The notes under the pieces were generated by a model, which worked only from the letters and a program-made list of their open reading frames with translations, did not search any database and was not told where the DNA came from. From Deltaproteobacteria bacterium (GTDB lineage Bacteria > Myxococcota_A > UBA9160 > UBA4427), in NCBI GenBank assembly GCA_029261835.1, contig JAJDAO010000055.1, positions 62,001-126,000 on the forward strand: a DNA stretch of 64,000 bases, given 5' to 3'. The first letter of the stretch is position 1, and the number at the start of each line of letters is the position of its first letter. A program made the translations under genes and the position numbers. Below are positions 44,738 to 53,761 of this stretch, piece after piece.

Positions 44738-45775
44738 GTGGTCCGATCGCGAGGCGGGCAAGATCTGTACGCGACACTCGGCGTCCCGCGCGATGCCGAC
44801 ACCGACGCCGTCAAGAGCGCCTATCGCAAGCAGGCGCAGCGCTATCACCCCGATCGCAACAGCGACGACCCGGCGGCGGAGGAGCAGTTCAAGCGAGTTT
44901 CCGCTGCGTATGCGGTCTTGTCCGACAAGCAGCGGCGCAAGGCCTACGACGAATTTGGCGACATCGCGCTCGACCCCAATTTCGACGCCGACAAGGCGCA
45001 TCGCCGCTTCGGCGGCGGCTTTGGCGGAGGCGACTTCGCCAGTGCCTTCTCGGGACAGGGCGGCGGATTCCAGGACATCGGGGACCTCGGGAGCCTTTTC
45101 GAAGACCTGCTCGGCGGCGGGGCGCGGCAGCGCGGGCCCCGCCCGCGACGCGGCGCGAATCTCGAGGCCAGCCTGGAGCTCGACTTCACCGATGCCGCGC
45201 TCGGAAGCGAGCAACGACTCAGTATCGATCGCCCGACAGCAAGCGGCACGCGACAGGAGACCCTCTCCGTTCGCATCCCGCCCGGCGTGGGAGATGGCGC
45301 CCGCATCCGGTTGGCGGGCAAAGGCGCGGAGGGAAGCGGGGGTGCACCTCCCGGCGACCTGTTCGCCAATATTCGCATCCGACCCCACCCGGTCTTCCGA
45401 CGCGAAGGGCACGATCTGTATCTGGATGTACCCGTATCCTTCACGGAGGCGGTTCGGGGCGCCGACATCGAGATCCCGACGCTGACGGGCCGCGTCACGC
45501 TGCATGTGCCAGCGCATAGCGACGGCGGTACGCGGCTGCGACTGCGCGCCAAGGGGGTACCGATGAGCCGGGGAGGCGCCGCCGGAGACCTCTACGTTAC
45601 GATCCAGATCCGCGTGCCGCGTGATCTCGACTCGGCCGCGCAGACGAAGCTCGACGAGCTACTGAGCGACGACCCCAACCGTTGGCGACGAGAGCTGTTT
45701 CGCGGGCAGCAGCGGCAGGCGCGTGATCAGCGGGAGTCGTCGTCGTCGTCGTCTGGTCCGACGGGAAAGCCGTAG
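44738..45775 (+). CDS. DnaJ-like co-chaperone without zinc fingers (CbpA type)
   Basis: GTG 44738 is chosen because AGGAGGT lies 9 bases upstream; the frame extends back to 44690. The 345-residue product has a J domain at about residues 8-72 with the HPD motif (RYHPDRN) that stimulates DnaK. A Gly/Phe-rich linker (FGGGFGGGDF) and two C-terminal substrate-binding domains follow. The CxxCxGxG zinc repeats of DnaJ are absent, as in CbpA. The C-terminus has six serines encoded by a TCG repeat. The last 49 bp overlap the 3' end of the convergent small gene. Confidence 0.9.
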   Translation: MVRSRGGQDLYATLGVPRDADTDAVKSAYRKQAQRYHPDRNSDDPAAEEQFKRVSAAYAVLSDKQRRKAYDEFGDIALDPNFDADKAHRRFGGGFGGGDFASAFSGQGGGFQDIGDLGSLFEDLLGGGARQRGPRPRRGANLEASLELDFTDAALGSEQRLSIDRPTASGTRQETLSVRIPPGVGDGARIRLAGKGAEGSGGAPPGDLFANIRIRPHPVFRREGHDLYLDVPVSFTEAVRGADIEIPTLTGRVTLHVPAHSDGGTRLRLRAKGVPMSRGGAAGDLYVTIQIRVPRDLDSAAQTKLDELLSDDPNRWRRELFRGQQRQARDQRESSSSSSGPTGKP

Positions 45776-45954
45776 CCCGCGAGGTCTTCGTCGGTGGCGA
45801 TCTGGTCGTTGTCAGCGACGGCGGGCTCTTCGGCCCCCGGGCCCGCCGGTGCCTCGCGGCGCGTGCGCACCTGGTCGCGCTTCAGCGCGGCCTTCTCCGC
45901 CTTCTTGATCTCCCGCAGTCGCTTGAGGACGCCGGTCTTGCTCCTCTTGCCCAT
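45727..45954 (-). CDS. Small charged conserved-type protein
   Basis: ATG 45954 has GGGGAG about 7 bases upstream and gives a 75-residue protein. It starts MGKRSKTGVLKRLREIKKAE, a strongly basic helix, and ends in an acidic tail with six consecutive aspartates. No function is known to me. The 3' end overlaps the dnaJ-like gene, so one TCG/GAC trinucleotide repeat codes Ser6 on one strand and Asp6 on the other. The good ribosome binding site and the amphipathic basic start support a real gene. Confidence 0.6.
   Translation of the reverse strand: MGKRSKTGVLKRLREIKKAEKAALKRDQVRTRREAPAGPGAEEPAVADNDQIATDEDLAGYGFPVGPDDDDDDSR
45736..45754. repeat. TCG trinucleotide repeat inside two overlapping coding ends
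   Basis: About six tandem units of GTC/TCG. They code for a serine run at the end of the DnaJ-like protein on + and an aspartate run at the end of the small protein on -. Confidence 0.85.
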
Positions 45955-46145
45955 GGCAACTCCCCATTCCCCGCTTCCCATGACGCCCGATTCGGGCCGC
46001 AGGCTACCACAACCAGCTTCCCGTCCCACCCTGGAATCCCGAGGGAAGCGGCGATGAACCCGCTCGTCGCACGTCGCCTCGGGGGCCACGCATGGAGCGT
46101 TCTGATAGGATGCCGGGCACCGATAGCGGAGAACGGGGACCCGAC

Positions 46146-46610
46146 ATGCCCAAACGCCGTGATCAGATTCGAATGACCGACGACGAGATGTGGCAGTTCA
46201 TCGAGGAGCAGAAGAGCGTCCACGTCGCGACGCGCAATCGAGATGGCTCCACTCACCTCATGCCCCTCTGGTTCGCGGTGGACGATCGAGTGATCGTGCT
46301 GGAGACGTTCACGAAGTCACAGAAGATCAAGAACCTGGAACGCGATCCGCGCATCACGCTCTTGTTCGAAGCCGGCACCGAGTACGCCGAGCTTCGTGGG
46401 GCCTCGATTCCGGCGACGGCCGAACTCGTGCGCGGTACCGAGCGCGTGCACGAGCTACACCTGAAAGTGCTGCTGCGAAACACGCCCGACATCCCCGCCG
46501 AGACGCTCGAAAAAGCCTCGCTCAGCATGGCGCCGAAGAAGACCGCCATCCTCATTCGGCCCGAGAAAGTCATAACCTGGGATCACCGCAAGCTCGACGG
46601 AATCTATTGA
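46146..46610 (+). CDS. Pyridoxamine 5'-phosphate oxidase-like (PPOX/F420) split-barrel protein
   Basis: From ATG 46146 a 154-residue product. MTDDEMWQFIEEQK followed by VHVATRNRDGSTHLMPLWF and FTKSQKIKNLERDPRITLLF is the standard start of PPOX-class proteins that bind FMN or F420. The C-terminal half continues the barrel (AAELVRG-like turn, ILIRPEKVITWDHRKL). No substrate can be named. The frame extends to 46092, but the extra residues do not resemble the family. The next gene starts 12 bp after the stop, so they may be cotranscribed. Confidence 0.8.
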   Translation: MPKRRDQIRMTDDEMWQFIEEQKSVHVATRNRDGSTHLMPLWFAVDDRVIVLETFTKSQKIKNLERDPRITLLFEAGTEYAELRGASIPATAELVRGTERVHELHLKVLLRNTPDIPAETLEKASLSMAPKKTAILIRPEKVITWDHRKLDGIY

Positions 46611-46621
46611 TCAGCGCAGTG

Positions 46622-47584
46622 ATGGTGACGACAGACGTCAGACACAGCGCGCGCCGACTGGCTCTGCTGATTCTCCTGTGGGTCCTTCCAGCCGAGACGG
46701 CGATGGGGCAGGTCGTCTTGCTGTCCCCGGTGTCGGGCTACTACGACTGGGAGCGGGTCATCTCCGGAAATGTCGAACACCAGTTCGACAGCGCGATCTC
46801 GGGTGGAGGTCGCTTCGACCGCCTGCGCTTTGAGCTGGGACTCGAGGGTGGCGGACCGATCTCACAGAACGTCCGCCTCTCGCTCGCAACCGGCTACGCC
46901 CACACGCGCTACGGCTTCTCCGACAGTGCCAGCCCCAGCTGCGCCAATCCGGCCGCCTGCTTCGAGCGCTCGCCCTGGAGCGGGGTTCACAGCGTGGACG
47001 CCGTGCCCGGCGCGAGCCTGGTCCTGAACGACACCCTCCAGATCATCGCGCGCGTCCCGATTCACTGGGAGGCCGAGGGGGGCTCGGACCAGAACGGGCT
47101 GACGGCCGGGCTGATCGGCGCGGTGCTGCTGAGACTGTCGCAGGACTTCAGCGCCACACTGGGCGTTGGGGTTCAGAACGAGATCGAGCAGCGGACCAGC
47201 GTCTTCCCGGTGATCTCGCTCGACTGGCGGCTGTCGCACGACCTGAGGTTGCGAACCACCGGCGGACCCGACCAGGGCGGGGGCGGCGAGCTGCTCTGGG
47301 GCCCAGCGGACGCGATCCAGCTGTCTCTGACGGCGGGCTGGGAGAGGCGGCGTTTTCGACTGGACGGCGCGGCTCCGAATGCCGACGGCGTGGGTCAGTA
47401 CACCGCCGTGCCGCTGCGTGTGGGCTTTCGTCTCAACCTGACCCGCTCGGCCTACCTCACGCTCACGGGCGGCCTGGCGGTCGCCGGCCGGCTCGAAATC
47501 GACGACGCCGCGGGGCGCAGCCTGCGCGAGCAAGATTTCGACACAGCCGGTCTGATTCGCGGCGGCCTGCGAATCTCGTTCTGA
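46622..47584 (+). CDS. Outer-membrane beta-barrel protein
   Basis: From ATG 46622 a 320-residue protein with a signal peptide (LALLILLWVLPAETAMG). The rest consists of alternating hydrophobic/polar beta strands with aromatic girdle residues and a C-terminal LRISF ending in Phe, the barrel assembly signal. A Cys pair (PSCANPAACF) may close an extracellular loop. It resembles uncharacterised barrels of the DUF6268 type in general pattern, but this was not verified. The long open frame running back to 46190 is a shadow of the PPOX gene. Confidence 0.75.
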   Translation: MVTTDVRHSARRLALLILLWVLPAETAMGQVVLLSPVSGYYDWERVISGNVEHQFDSAISGGGRFDRLRFELGLEGGGPISQNVRLSLATGYAHTRYGFSDSASPSCANPAACFERSPWSGVHSVDAVPGASLVLNDTLQIIARVPIHWEAEGGSDQNGLTAGLIGAVLLRLSQDFSATLGVGVQNEIEQRTSVFPVISLDWRLSHDLRLRTTGGPDQGGGGELLWGPADAIQLSLTAGWERRRFRLDGAAPNADGVGQYTAVPLRVGFRLNLTRSAYLTLTGGLAVAGRLEIDDAAGRSLREQDFDTAGLIRGGLRISF

Positions 47585-47625
47585 GTTACCCGGAGCGCCG
47601 CGGGCTCGAGGTATTCGGCCCGGGG

Positions 47626-49089
47626 CTAGCCCGCCGTGCAGGCACGCTTCGGGAAGTTTGGCATCACCAGACCTGCCAGCTCTTCCAGGCAGCGAACCAC
47701 CTGGCGGCTGTAGCCGAATTCGTTGTCGTACCAGACGTAGAGTACGCAGTGCTCGCCGTTGACGATGGTTGCCCGTGCATCGACGATGCCGGCGAAGCGG
47801 TTGCCCACGAAATCGCTCGAGGCAACTTCACTCGAATTGGTGTAGTCGATCTGGTTCTGCAGCTTCCCCTCTAGCGACGCCCCTCGCAGGTAGCTATTGA
47901 GCTCGTCCCGACTGACCGGTCGCGAGATCTGCAGATTGAGGATCGCCAACGAAACGTTGGGCGTGGGTACGCGAATCGCGTTACCGGTGAGGCGACCCGC
48001 GAGCTCTGGAATGGCCTTGGCCACCGCCTTGGCCGCGCCGGTCTCCGTGATCACCATATTGAGTGTCGCCGCCCGGCCTCGCCGGTCCTTGTCGTGATAG
48101 TTATCGATCAGGTTCTGATCGTTCGTGAAGGAATGACAGCTCTCGACGTGACCGGATTCGATGCCGAACTCGTCGTGCACGCCCTTGAGCACCGGAACGA
48201 TGGCGTTGGTCGTGCAGCTCGCCGCCGAGAGCACCGCGCCGGCCTCACAGATGCCATGATGATTGACGCCGTAGACGATATTGGGCACGTCACCCTTTCC
48301 CGGTGCCGTGAGAATGACCTTGCCGGCACCCGGCGACTTCAGGTGGAGACTGAGCTCTTCCCGTGTTCGCCACTTGCCCGTGTTGTCGACGATGAGAGCA
48401 TCCTCGATGCCATGGCTCTTGTAGTCGACCTTGTCCGGCCCACTCGAGTAGAGCACCCGAATCATATTGCCGTTGACCACCAGAGCGTTCTCCTCTTCGT
48501 CGAGAACGATCGTACCGGCGAAGGGTCCGTGAACAGAGTCGCGGCGCAGCAAGCTGGCACGCTTGGCGAGATCGTCCTTGCCGGCCGCTCGAACCACGAT
48601 CGCCCGGAGGCGTAGGTTGTCCCCGCCGCCCGTCTTGCCAATCAGAATACGCGCGATCAGACGGCCGATACGCCCGAAGCCGTACAGCACCACGTCCTGA
48701 TGCTTGCGTCGTGTGGTCACTGTGCCCGTGCAAATACTGCTCAGCTCCCTCGCCACGAAATCGACGATGCTCATCTCTTCCTCGAGCGCATCGTAGTAGG
48801 TGAGCAAGTTGCCGATGTCGATACGCGCCGGCGAGAGGTCGAGCTGGCTCACCGCCTCCAGGATCGGGAAACAGCGGTTCACATAGACGTCGGAGTCGAC
48901 GATCTGCCGCGCGATGCGGTGGAGCTTGATGATCTCGATCGGAGACTTGTTGACGAGGGAATTGCCGAAGAGCGTGATGATGACGCCGCGACCGCGGTAT
49001 AGCTGTCCCACGATCGGCACCATGGCCTCGGCCCGCTGCTCGCGGGACTTCCAGTCCCTGAAGTAGAAATCCGCCTTCTGGTCACTCAT
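47626..49089 (-). CDS. Glyceraldehyde-3-phosphate dehydrogenase, long form
   Basis: A 487-residue protein. Residues 1-~130 are an N-terminal extension of helical character. The NAD-binding fold begins at VVLYGFGRIGRLI (about 133-145) and the catalytic Cys292 lies in SAASCTTNAIVP. The substrate-binding TLNMVITETGAA and the final WYDNEFGYSRQVV are typical of GAPDH. Length and extension match the long GAPDH subfamily of about 480 residues found in many proteobacteria, distinct from the 335-residue glycolytic form. A ribosome binding site (AAGAAGGA) precedes ATG 49089. A palindrome lies about 20-40 bp upstream in its leader. Confidence 0.92.
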   Translation of the reverse strand: MSDQKADFYFRDWKSREQRAEAMVPIVGQLYRGRGVIITLFGNSLVNKSPIEIIKLHRIARQIVDSDVYVNRCFPILEAVSQLDLSPARIDIGNLLTYYDALEEEMSIVDFVARELSSICTGTVTTRRKHQDVVLYGFGRIGRLIARILIGKTGGGDNLRLRAIVVRAAGKDDLAKRASLLRRDSVHGPFAGTIVLDEEENALVVNGNMIRVLYSSGPDKVDYKSHGIEDALIVDNTGKWRTREELSLHLKSPGAGKVILTAPGKGDVPNIVYGVNHHGICEAGAVLSAASCTTNAIVPVLKGVHDEFGIESGHVESCHSFTNDQNLIDNYHDKDRRGRAATLNMVITETGAAKAVAKAIPELAGRLTGNAIRVPTPNVSLAILNLQISRPVSRDELNSYLRGASLEGKLQNQIDYTNSSEVASSDFVGNRFAGIVDARATIVNGEHCVLYVWYDNEFGYSRQVVRCLEELAGLVMPNFPKRACTAG

Positions 49090-49383
49090 CGCAGCGTCCT
49101 TCTTTCGCCGGGATTCGTGCGAATCCGGGCTGATCCTCGCTTCATGGAATGCAATCTATTCTCGACTCACCCGGCCCAACGAGCCGCCGCGAGGCAATCC
49201 GGGCGGAGCCCGCCGACGCGGGCGCGCAATGTAACAAGACCCGCGACCCCCACGCCACGAGCGACGGCCCGCTGACGACTTCTCCTGGGAAGCGAAGACG
49301 ACCGGCCGGGTCGACGAGGCCTGAAGAAAGCGCGAGAATCGGAGCCCATTTTGCGCCCGTGAGCCCTTCCGAGCGGAGATCAG
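49090..49383. other. Divergent intergenic region of 294 bp with a palindrome at 49108-49129
   Basis: No gene seen. GGATTCG (49111-49117) and CGAATCC (49120-49126) form a perfect 7-bp inverted repeat with a 2-base centre; one mismatch further out, CC pairs with GG. It lies about 20-40 bp before the GAPDH gene start and could be an operator. The rest holds no clear promoter boxes, though both the GAPDH and acyl-CoA dehydrogenase promoters must lie here. Confidence 0.4.
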
Positions 49384-50562
49384 ATGCACCTCGCCTATAC
49401 ACGGGAGCAAGAAGCCCTGCAGCACGAGCTGCGCAGCTACTACCGCAGCCTACTCACACCCGAGACAAAGGAGGCGCTCCACCGAGGCCACGGCACGGGT
49501 GAGACGATGCGCGCGGTCGTCCGCCAGATGGGCAAGGATGGCTGGCTCGGCATCGGCTGGCCGCGAGAGTACGGAGGCCAAGGGCGCTCCCAGGTCGAGC
49601 ATTTCATCTTCTTCGACGAATCCATGCGCGCTGGGGCACCGGTCCCGATGCTGACGGTCAACACGGTCGGCCCGACGATCTTCCGAAGCGGCAGCCAGGA
49701 GCAACGGGATTTCTTCCTGCCGAAGATACTCAGTGGTGAGATTCACTTCTGCATTGGATACACCGAGCCGAGCGCCGGCACCGATCTGGCGGCACTGACC
49801 ACACGCGCCGCGCGTGACGGTGACGAGTACGTGATCAACGGACAGAAGGTCTTCACCAGTCTGGCGAGCGATGCGGACTATGTCTGGCTGGCCACGCGCA
49901 CCGATCCTCAGGCCTCGAAGCACGCGGGGATCTCGATATTCATCGTCGACATGAACACGCCCGGAATCCAATCCGAGCCGATGTCACTGCTCTCCGAGCA
50001 CGACATCTGTACGACCTTCTTCGACAACGTACGCGTTCCGATCTCGGCCCTGGTGGGCAAGGAGAACGGGGGCTGGAATCTGATCACGAGCCAGCTCAAC
50101 CACGAGCGGGTGACGCTCTGTGCCCCCGGAATGCTCGAGCAGACGTTCATCGAGACGCGCCGCTGGTCGCAGCAGACCCGCCTGCCCGATGGTCAGCGCG
50201 TGATCGACCAGGAATGGGTGCGGATCAACCTCGCGCGTGTCTACGCCGGACTCGAATTCCTGCGGCTGATCAACTGGAAGGTGGCCTTTGAGGGCACGCA
50301 GGGGAAGCTCGACGTGGCCGATGCATCGACGATCAAGGTATTCGGTACCGAATTCTACCTCGAAGCGTTTCGCCTGCTGATGGAGATCCTCGGTGAGCGC
50401 GCCTATTTGAAGCGCGGCTCTCCGGACGACGCGCTGCACGGGCACATCGAGATGATGTACCGAAGTCTGCTCATCCTCACCTTCGGCGGTGGCACGAATG
50501 AGATCCAGCGCGACCTCATCGGCATGTTCGGCCTCGGCCTGCCACGCGCACCACGCTTCTGA
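49384..50562 (+). CDS. Acyl-CoA dehydrogenase (first of a pair)
   Basis: A 392-residue flavoprotein with the FAD/substrate motifs IGYTEPSAGTDLAAL and VINGQKVFTS, and the C-terminal ILTFGGGTNEIQRDLIG. The start ATG has GGAG 6 bases upstream. The catalytic base position cannot be fixed by eye. It is followed 29 bp later by a second, shorter acyl-CoA dehydrogenase. Tandem pairs of this kind often form heterotetramers acting on bulky acyl-CoAs (for example sterol side chains in actinobacteria). Together with the MaoC gene at 57996 it implies acyl-CoA beta-oxidation of a special substrate. Confidence 0.9.
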   Translation: MHLAYTREQEALQHELRSYYRSLLTPETKEALHRGHGTGETMRAVVRQMGKDGWLGIGWPREYGGQGRSQVEHFIFFDESMRAGAPVPMLTVNTVGPTIFRSGSQEQRDFFLPKILSGEIHFCIGYTEPSAGTDLAALTTRAARDGDEYVINGQKVFTSLASDADYVWLATRTDPQASKHAGISIFIVDMNTPGIQSEPMSLLSEHDICTTFFDNVRVPISALVGKENGGWNLITSQLNHERVTLCAPGMLEQTFIETRRWSQQTRLPDGQRVIDQEWVRINLARVYAGLEFLRLINWKVAFEGTQGKLDVADASTIKVFGTEFYLEAFRLLMEILGERAYLKRGSPDDALHGHIEMMYRSLLILTFGGGTNEIQRDLIGMFGLGLPRAPRF

Positions 50563-50591
50563 ACCCTCACTCGGGTGTAACGGAGAGAGTC

Positions 50592-51716
50592 CTGGACTTC
50601 TCACTCAGCGACGAACAACAGGCGCTCACGCGGCTGGCCGAACAGATCCTGGCTGAAGGCGCCAACCACGAGCGGCTGAGGGCACTCGAAGCGGGGACGG
50701 CCCCGCGATTCGATCGAGAGCTCTGGGCCGAATTCGCCCGGGCCGGCCTGCTGGGCATCGTTACGCCCGAGGCATACGGTGGCGCTGAATTGGGATTCTT
50801 CGAGCTGGCTCTCGTGATCGAGCAGATCGGACGTGCCACCGCACCCATCCCCTTGTTCGAGACCCTGGCACTCGGCGTGCTCCCGATTGGCGAGTTCGGC
50901 AGCGAGGAGCAGAAGCAGACACACCTGCCACCGGTGGTGGAGGGCCAGTCGATCCTGACCGCGGCGCTTGTCGAAGCCGACGCGGATCCCTTACGTCCCA
51001 GCACCAGCGCCCACGTGAGCAGCAGGGGTTGGCGGCTCGACGGCAGGAAGATCTGCGTACCGGCTGGCCAGATCGCGAACCACGTACTCGTGCCCGCGAG
51101 CCTACCGGACGGCCGAGTCGCGGTCTTCATCGTCGAGTGCGACGCCGCGGGCCTGACGATCGAGTCGCTCGAGACGACCAGCGGCCAACCCGAAGCCAGC
51201 GTCGAGCTGCAGGCTGTCGACGTCAGTGAGGCGAACCTGCTGGGCGACCTGTCGAAGGGCGAGGAAATCCTCACGTGGATCAGGGAGCGGGCGACGGCGG
51301 CCCTCTGCTGCTTGACGCTCGGCGTCTGCGAAGAGGCGCTGCGCCTGACGGCCGAGTACACCAAGAGCCGCGAGCAGTTCGGCCAGTCGATCGCCACGTT
51401 TCAGGCGGTTGGACAACGGCAGGCAGACGCCTACGTCGATACGGAAGCCGTCCGGCTCACCTCGTGGCAGGCTGCCTGGCGAATCGCTTCCGACCTGCCG
51501 GCCACGGACGAGGTAGCGGTCGCGAAGTACTGGGCGGCCGCCGGGGGCCAACGCGTGGTCCATACTGCGGTCCATCAACACGGCGGCATGGGAGTCGACC
51601 GCGACTATCCCCTCCACCGACACTTCCTCTATGCCAAGCAGCTCGAGCTCAGCCTGGGGGGCGCCACCCACCAACTCCTCAAGATCGGCCAGATGCTGGC
51701 CGACGTGCCGGCCTGA
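50592..51716 (+). CDS. Acyl-CoA dehydrogenase (second of a pair), apparent CTG start
   Basis: The homologous region starts at LDFSLSDEQQALTRLAEQ, the usual acyl-CoA dehydrogenase N-terminus (M-D-F-S-L), where the first codon is CTG at 50592. GGAGAG at 50582-50587 is a well-placed ribosome binding site. No ATG, GTG or TTG occurs in frame between the previous gene and this point; a TTG at 50788-50790 would remove about 66 conserved residues. The 374-residue product has AYGGAELG, SREQFGQSIATFQAV and HQHGGMGVDRDYPLHR. It lacks the GGTNE-type end of its partner, as is usual for the second subunit in heteromeric enzymes. Confidence 0.85.
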   Translation: MDFSLSDEQQALTRLAEQILAEGANHERLRALEAGTAPRFDRELWAEFARAGLLGIVTPEAYGGAELGFFELALVIEQIGRATAPIPLFETLALGVLPIGEFGSEEQKQTHLPPVVEGQSILTAALVEADADPLRPSTSAHVSSRGWRLDGRKICVPAGQIANHVLVPASLPDGRVAVFIVECDAAGLTIESLETTSGQPEASVELQAVDVSEANLLGDLSKGEEILTWIRERATAALCCLTLGVCEEALRLTAEYTKSREQFGQSIATFQAVGQRQADAYVDTEAVRLTSWQAAWRIASDLPATDEVAVAKYWAAAGGQRVVHTAVHQHGGMGVDRDYPLHRHFLYAKQLELSLGGATHQLLKIGQMLADVPA

Positions 51717-51746
51717 TCCGCGCAGCGACCGGAAGCAGGCGAATCT

Positions 51747-52907
51747 ATGTCATCCCAGCGCTCCAAGTCCACTTTGCTGATCCTGTTCAGTGTCATCGTG
51801 ATCGACCTGATCGGATTCGGCATCGTGTTGCCAATCCTGCCGTTCTACGCCAAAGCGTTCGGCGCCAGCGGCTTCGTCCTGGGCCTGCTCTTGGCGACTC
51901 ACGCCTTGCTGCAGTTCCTCTTCTCGCCGGTTTGGGGAAGGCTCTCGGATCGCATCGGGCGTCGGCCGGTCATGCTCGTGACGATGGCCGGCACCAGCGT
52001 GGCGCTGCTCTTGCTGGGAATGGCCGATTCGATCATCCAGCTCTTTATCGCACGCGCGCTGAGTGGCCTCTTCGCAGCCAACATCAGCGTCGCCACCGCC
52101 TACGTGAGCGATGTCACGGCCGAGGAGGAAAGGACGCGCTGGATGGGGATGGTCGGCGCCTCCTTCGGCATCGGCTTCCTGCTGGGACCGGCCATCGGCG
52201 GACTGTTGGCACCCTACGGCCACGGGCTGCCGATGTTCGTCGCAGCGGGCATGGCCGCTGCGAACTGCATCTACGCGCTCTTCGTGCTGCGGGAGCCGGA
52301 GCGGCACGCCACGGACGACACAGGGCCAGCGGGACTGTTCGAAAGCCTGCGCGACCGCCTGATCGCGCGACTCTGCGGCACGAACTTCCTCTTTACGCTC
52401 GCCATCACCCAGCTTGAATCGACCTTCGCGTACTTCATGATGGACCGCTTCGCCTACGACGCGCGCCAGGTCGCCTTCATTCTGGTGATGATGGCGGCCA
52501 TCATGGCGACGATCCAGGGAGGCGCCATGCGCAGCCTGGCCAAGCGCTATGGCGAAAAGACGCTGTTGATGGCCGGTCTCCTGCTGATGGCCGTCACTTT
52601 CGTGAGCGTCCCGTCGATCTTCAGCGTGAGCCTGCTGCTGGTTCCTTTGGCAGGATCGGCACTGGGGCGCGCCATCGCCCAGCCGCCGCTGACGAGTATG
52701 GTCTCCATGCAGGCGGATCCGGCTCACCGCGGTGCGGTGATGGGCGCCTACCAATCGAGTGCAGCGCTGGCACGAGTGGTCGGGCCCGTGGTCGCGGGCG
52801 CGCTATACGATGTGTACGCAGGAAATCCGTTGTACCTCGCCAGCCTGATGCTGCTGCTGAGCTTCGGCCTGGCCGCCCGCCTTCCGCGCGTCGGCCCAAC
52901 TCCATAG
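51747..52907 (+). CDS. MFS transporter, drug-efflux-like
   Basis: A 386-residue protein with twelve predicted membrane helices. The motif GRLSDRIGRRPVM between helices 2 and 3 and ISVATAYVSDVTAEEERTRWMG between helices 4 and 5 are hallmarks of the TetA/MdtG-like major facilitator group. GASFGIGFLLGPAIGG matches motif C of antiporters. It should export a small lipophilic compound in exchange for protons. It lies 30 bp after the acyl-CoA dehydrogenase gene and may be cotranscribed, perhaps exporting an intermediate. A hairpin follows the stop. Confidence 0.9.
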   Translation: MSSQRSKSTLLILFSVIVIDLIGFGIVLPILPFYAKAFGASGFVLGLLLATHALLQFLFSPVWGRLSDRIGRRPVMLVTMAGTSVALLLLGMADSIIQLFIARALSGLFAANISVATAYVSDVTAEEERTRWMGMVGASFGIGFLLGPAIGGLLAPYGHGLPMFVAAGMAAANCIYALFVLREPERHATDDTGPAGLFESLRDRLIARLCGTNFLFTLAITQLESTFAYFMMDRFAYDARQVAFILVMMAAIMATIQGGAMRSLAKRYGEKTLLMAGLLLMAVTFVSVPSIFSVSLLLVPLAGSALGRAIAQPPLTSMVSMQADPAHRGAVMGAYQSSAALARVVGPVVAGALYDVYAGNPLYLASLMLLLSFGLAARLPRVGPTP

Positions 52908-52908
52908 A

Positions 52909-52928
52909 CTCGCCCGCTTGCGGGCGAG
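52909..52928 (+). terminator. G+C-rich hairpin after the transporter gene
   Basis: CTCGCCCGC and GCGGGCGAG form a near-perfect stem starting one base after the stop codon. It is followed by G's rather than T's, so it may stall or protect the transcript rather than terminate it. Confidence 0.35.
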
Positions 52929-53077
52929 GGGGCAGCCGATAGCATCAGCGGTCGGGGGAGATCGAGAAGGTTGGACCACGCCGGACATCGCGCCGAGCGT
53001 CTTCCGCTCGGCTCAGACTCGAGTGCATTCGGGGCGACCGGACTCTCGAGCAGCGGTCGACACGGTCGAGCGCTGAT

Positions 53078-53737
53078 ATGACGGTCCATCGTCGGCCGCC
53101 GATTCCGTTCAGCGATGCGCCGCGGGGCACCTGTCGCTGGTGTGGCGAGGCGATTCTGCACGACGGCGGTGCCATGAAGGGCGAGCTGAACCGCCGCCGC
53201 CGCTGGCATCCAAGCTGTGTCGACAGCTACAACGCCAGCGATCCGCGCGAGGTGCGACGGCGGCTTCGAAAGCGCGACCGGGGCGTCTGCGCTCACTGCC
53301 GGCTCGACAGCTATGCGCTGGGCCGAGAGCTGCGTGGCCGGGGCCGGACGCGAGCGCTGCGCGAGCGTGGCTTCAAGCCTCGGCAGTCGCTCTGGGAGGT
53401 CGACCACATCGTCCCGCTGATCGATGGCGGAGGCCACGACCTCAGCAACCTGCAGTCGCTGTGTGCGCCCTGCCACAAGGAGAAGACGGCTCGCGAAGCG
53501 CGCGAGCGTGCCCGACGCGCGGCCGAAGCGCGCGAGCCCGCTTGCGACTCGCGAGCATCCTCGGCGCAACGGCAGCGCGGCGCGGCGCCCGGCACGCGAG
53601 CGCCACGGGCGCTGGACGCGCTGCTCGAGCACGCCGAGCAAGTGAACGCCCGCGTCGCCGAACTCCTGGGACAGCACACCGGCAGCCCATCGATGAACCC
53701 GCGCAAGCGCGCGGCCCGTTCGGCCCCGATCCGGTAA
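53078..53737 (+). CDS. HNH endonuclease domain protein
   Basis: A 219-residue protein. An N-terminal zinc-ribbon-like part (CRWCGEAIL, then WHPSCVDSY) is followed by CAHCRLDSY. The HNH core is WEVDHIVPLIDGGGHDLSN with QSLCAPCHKEK completing the zinc site. The C-terminal 80 residues are basic and low in complexity. It could nick or cut DNA. No phage or restriction genes are next to it, so it may be a housekeeping HNH of the type often seen alone. It sits 24 bp before pheS. Confidence 0.85.
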   Translation: MTVHRRPPIPFSDAPRGTCRWCGEAILHDGGAMKGELNRRRRWHPSCVDSYNASDPREVRRRLRKRDRGVCAHCRLDSYALGRELRGRGRTRALRERGFKPRQSLWEVDHIVPLIDGGGHDLSNLQSLCAPCHKEKTAREARERARRAAEAREPACDSRASSAQRQRGAAPGTRAPRALDALLEHAEQVNARVAELLGQHTGSPSMNPRKRAARSAPIR

Positions 53738-53761
53738 GATCCGGCCGGCCGCAGCCGACGG

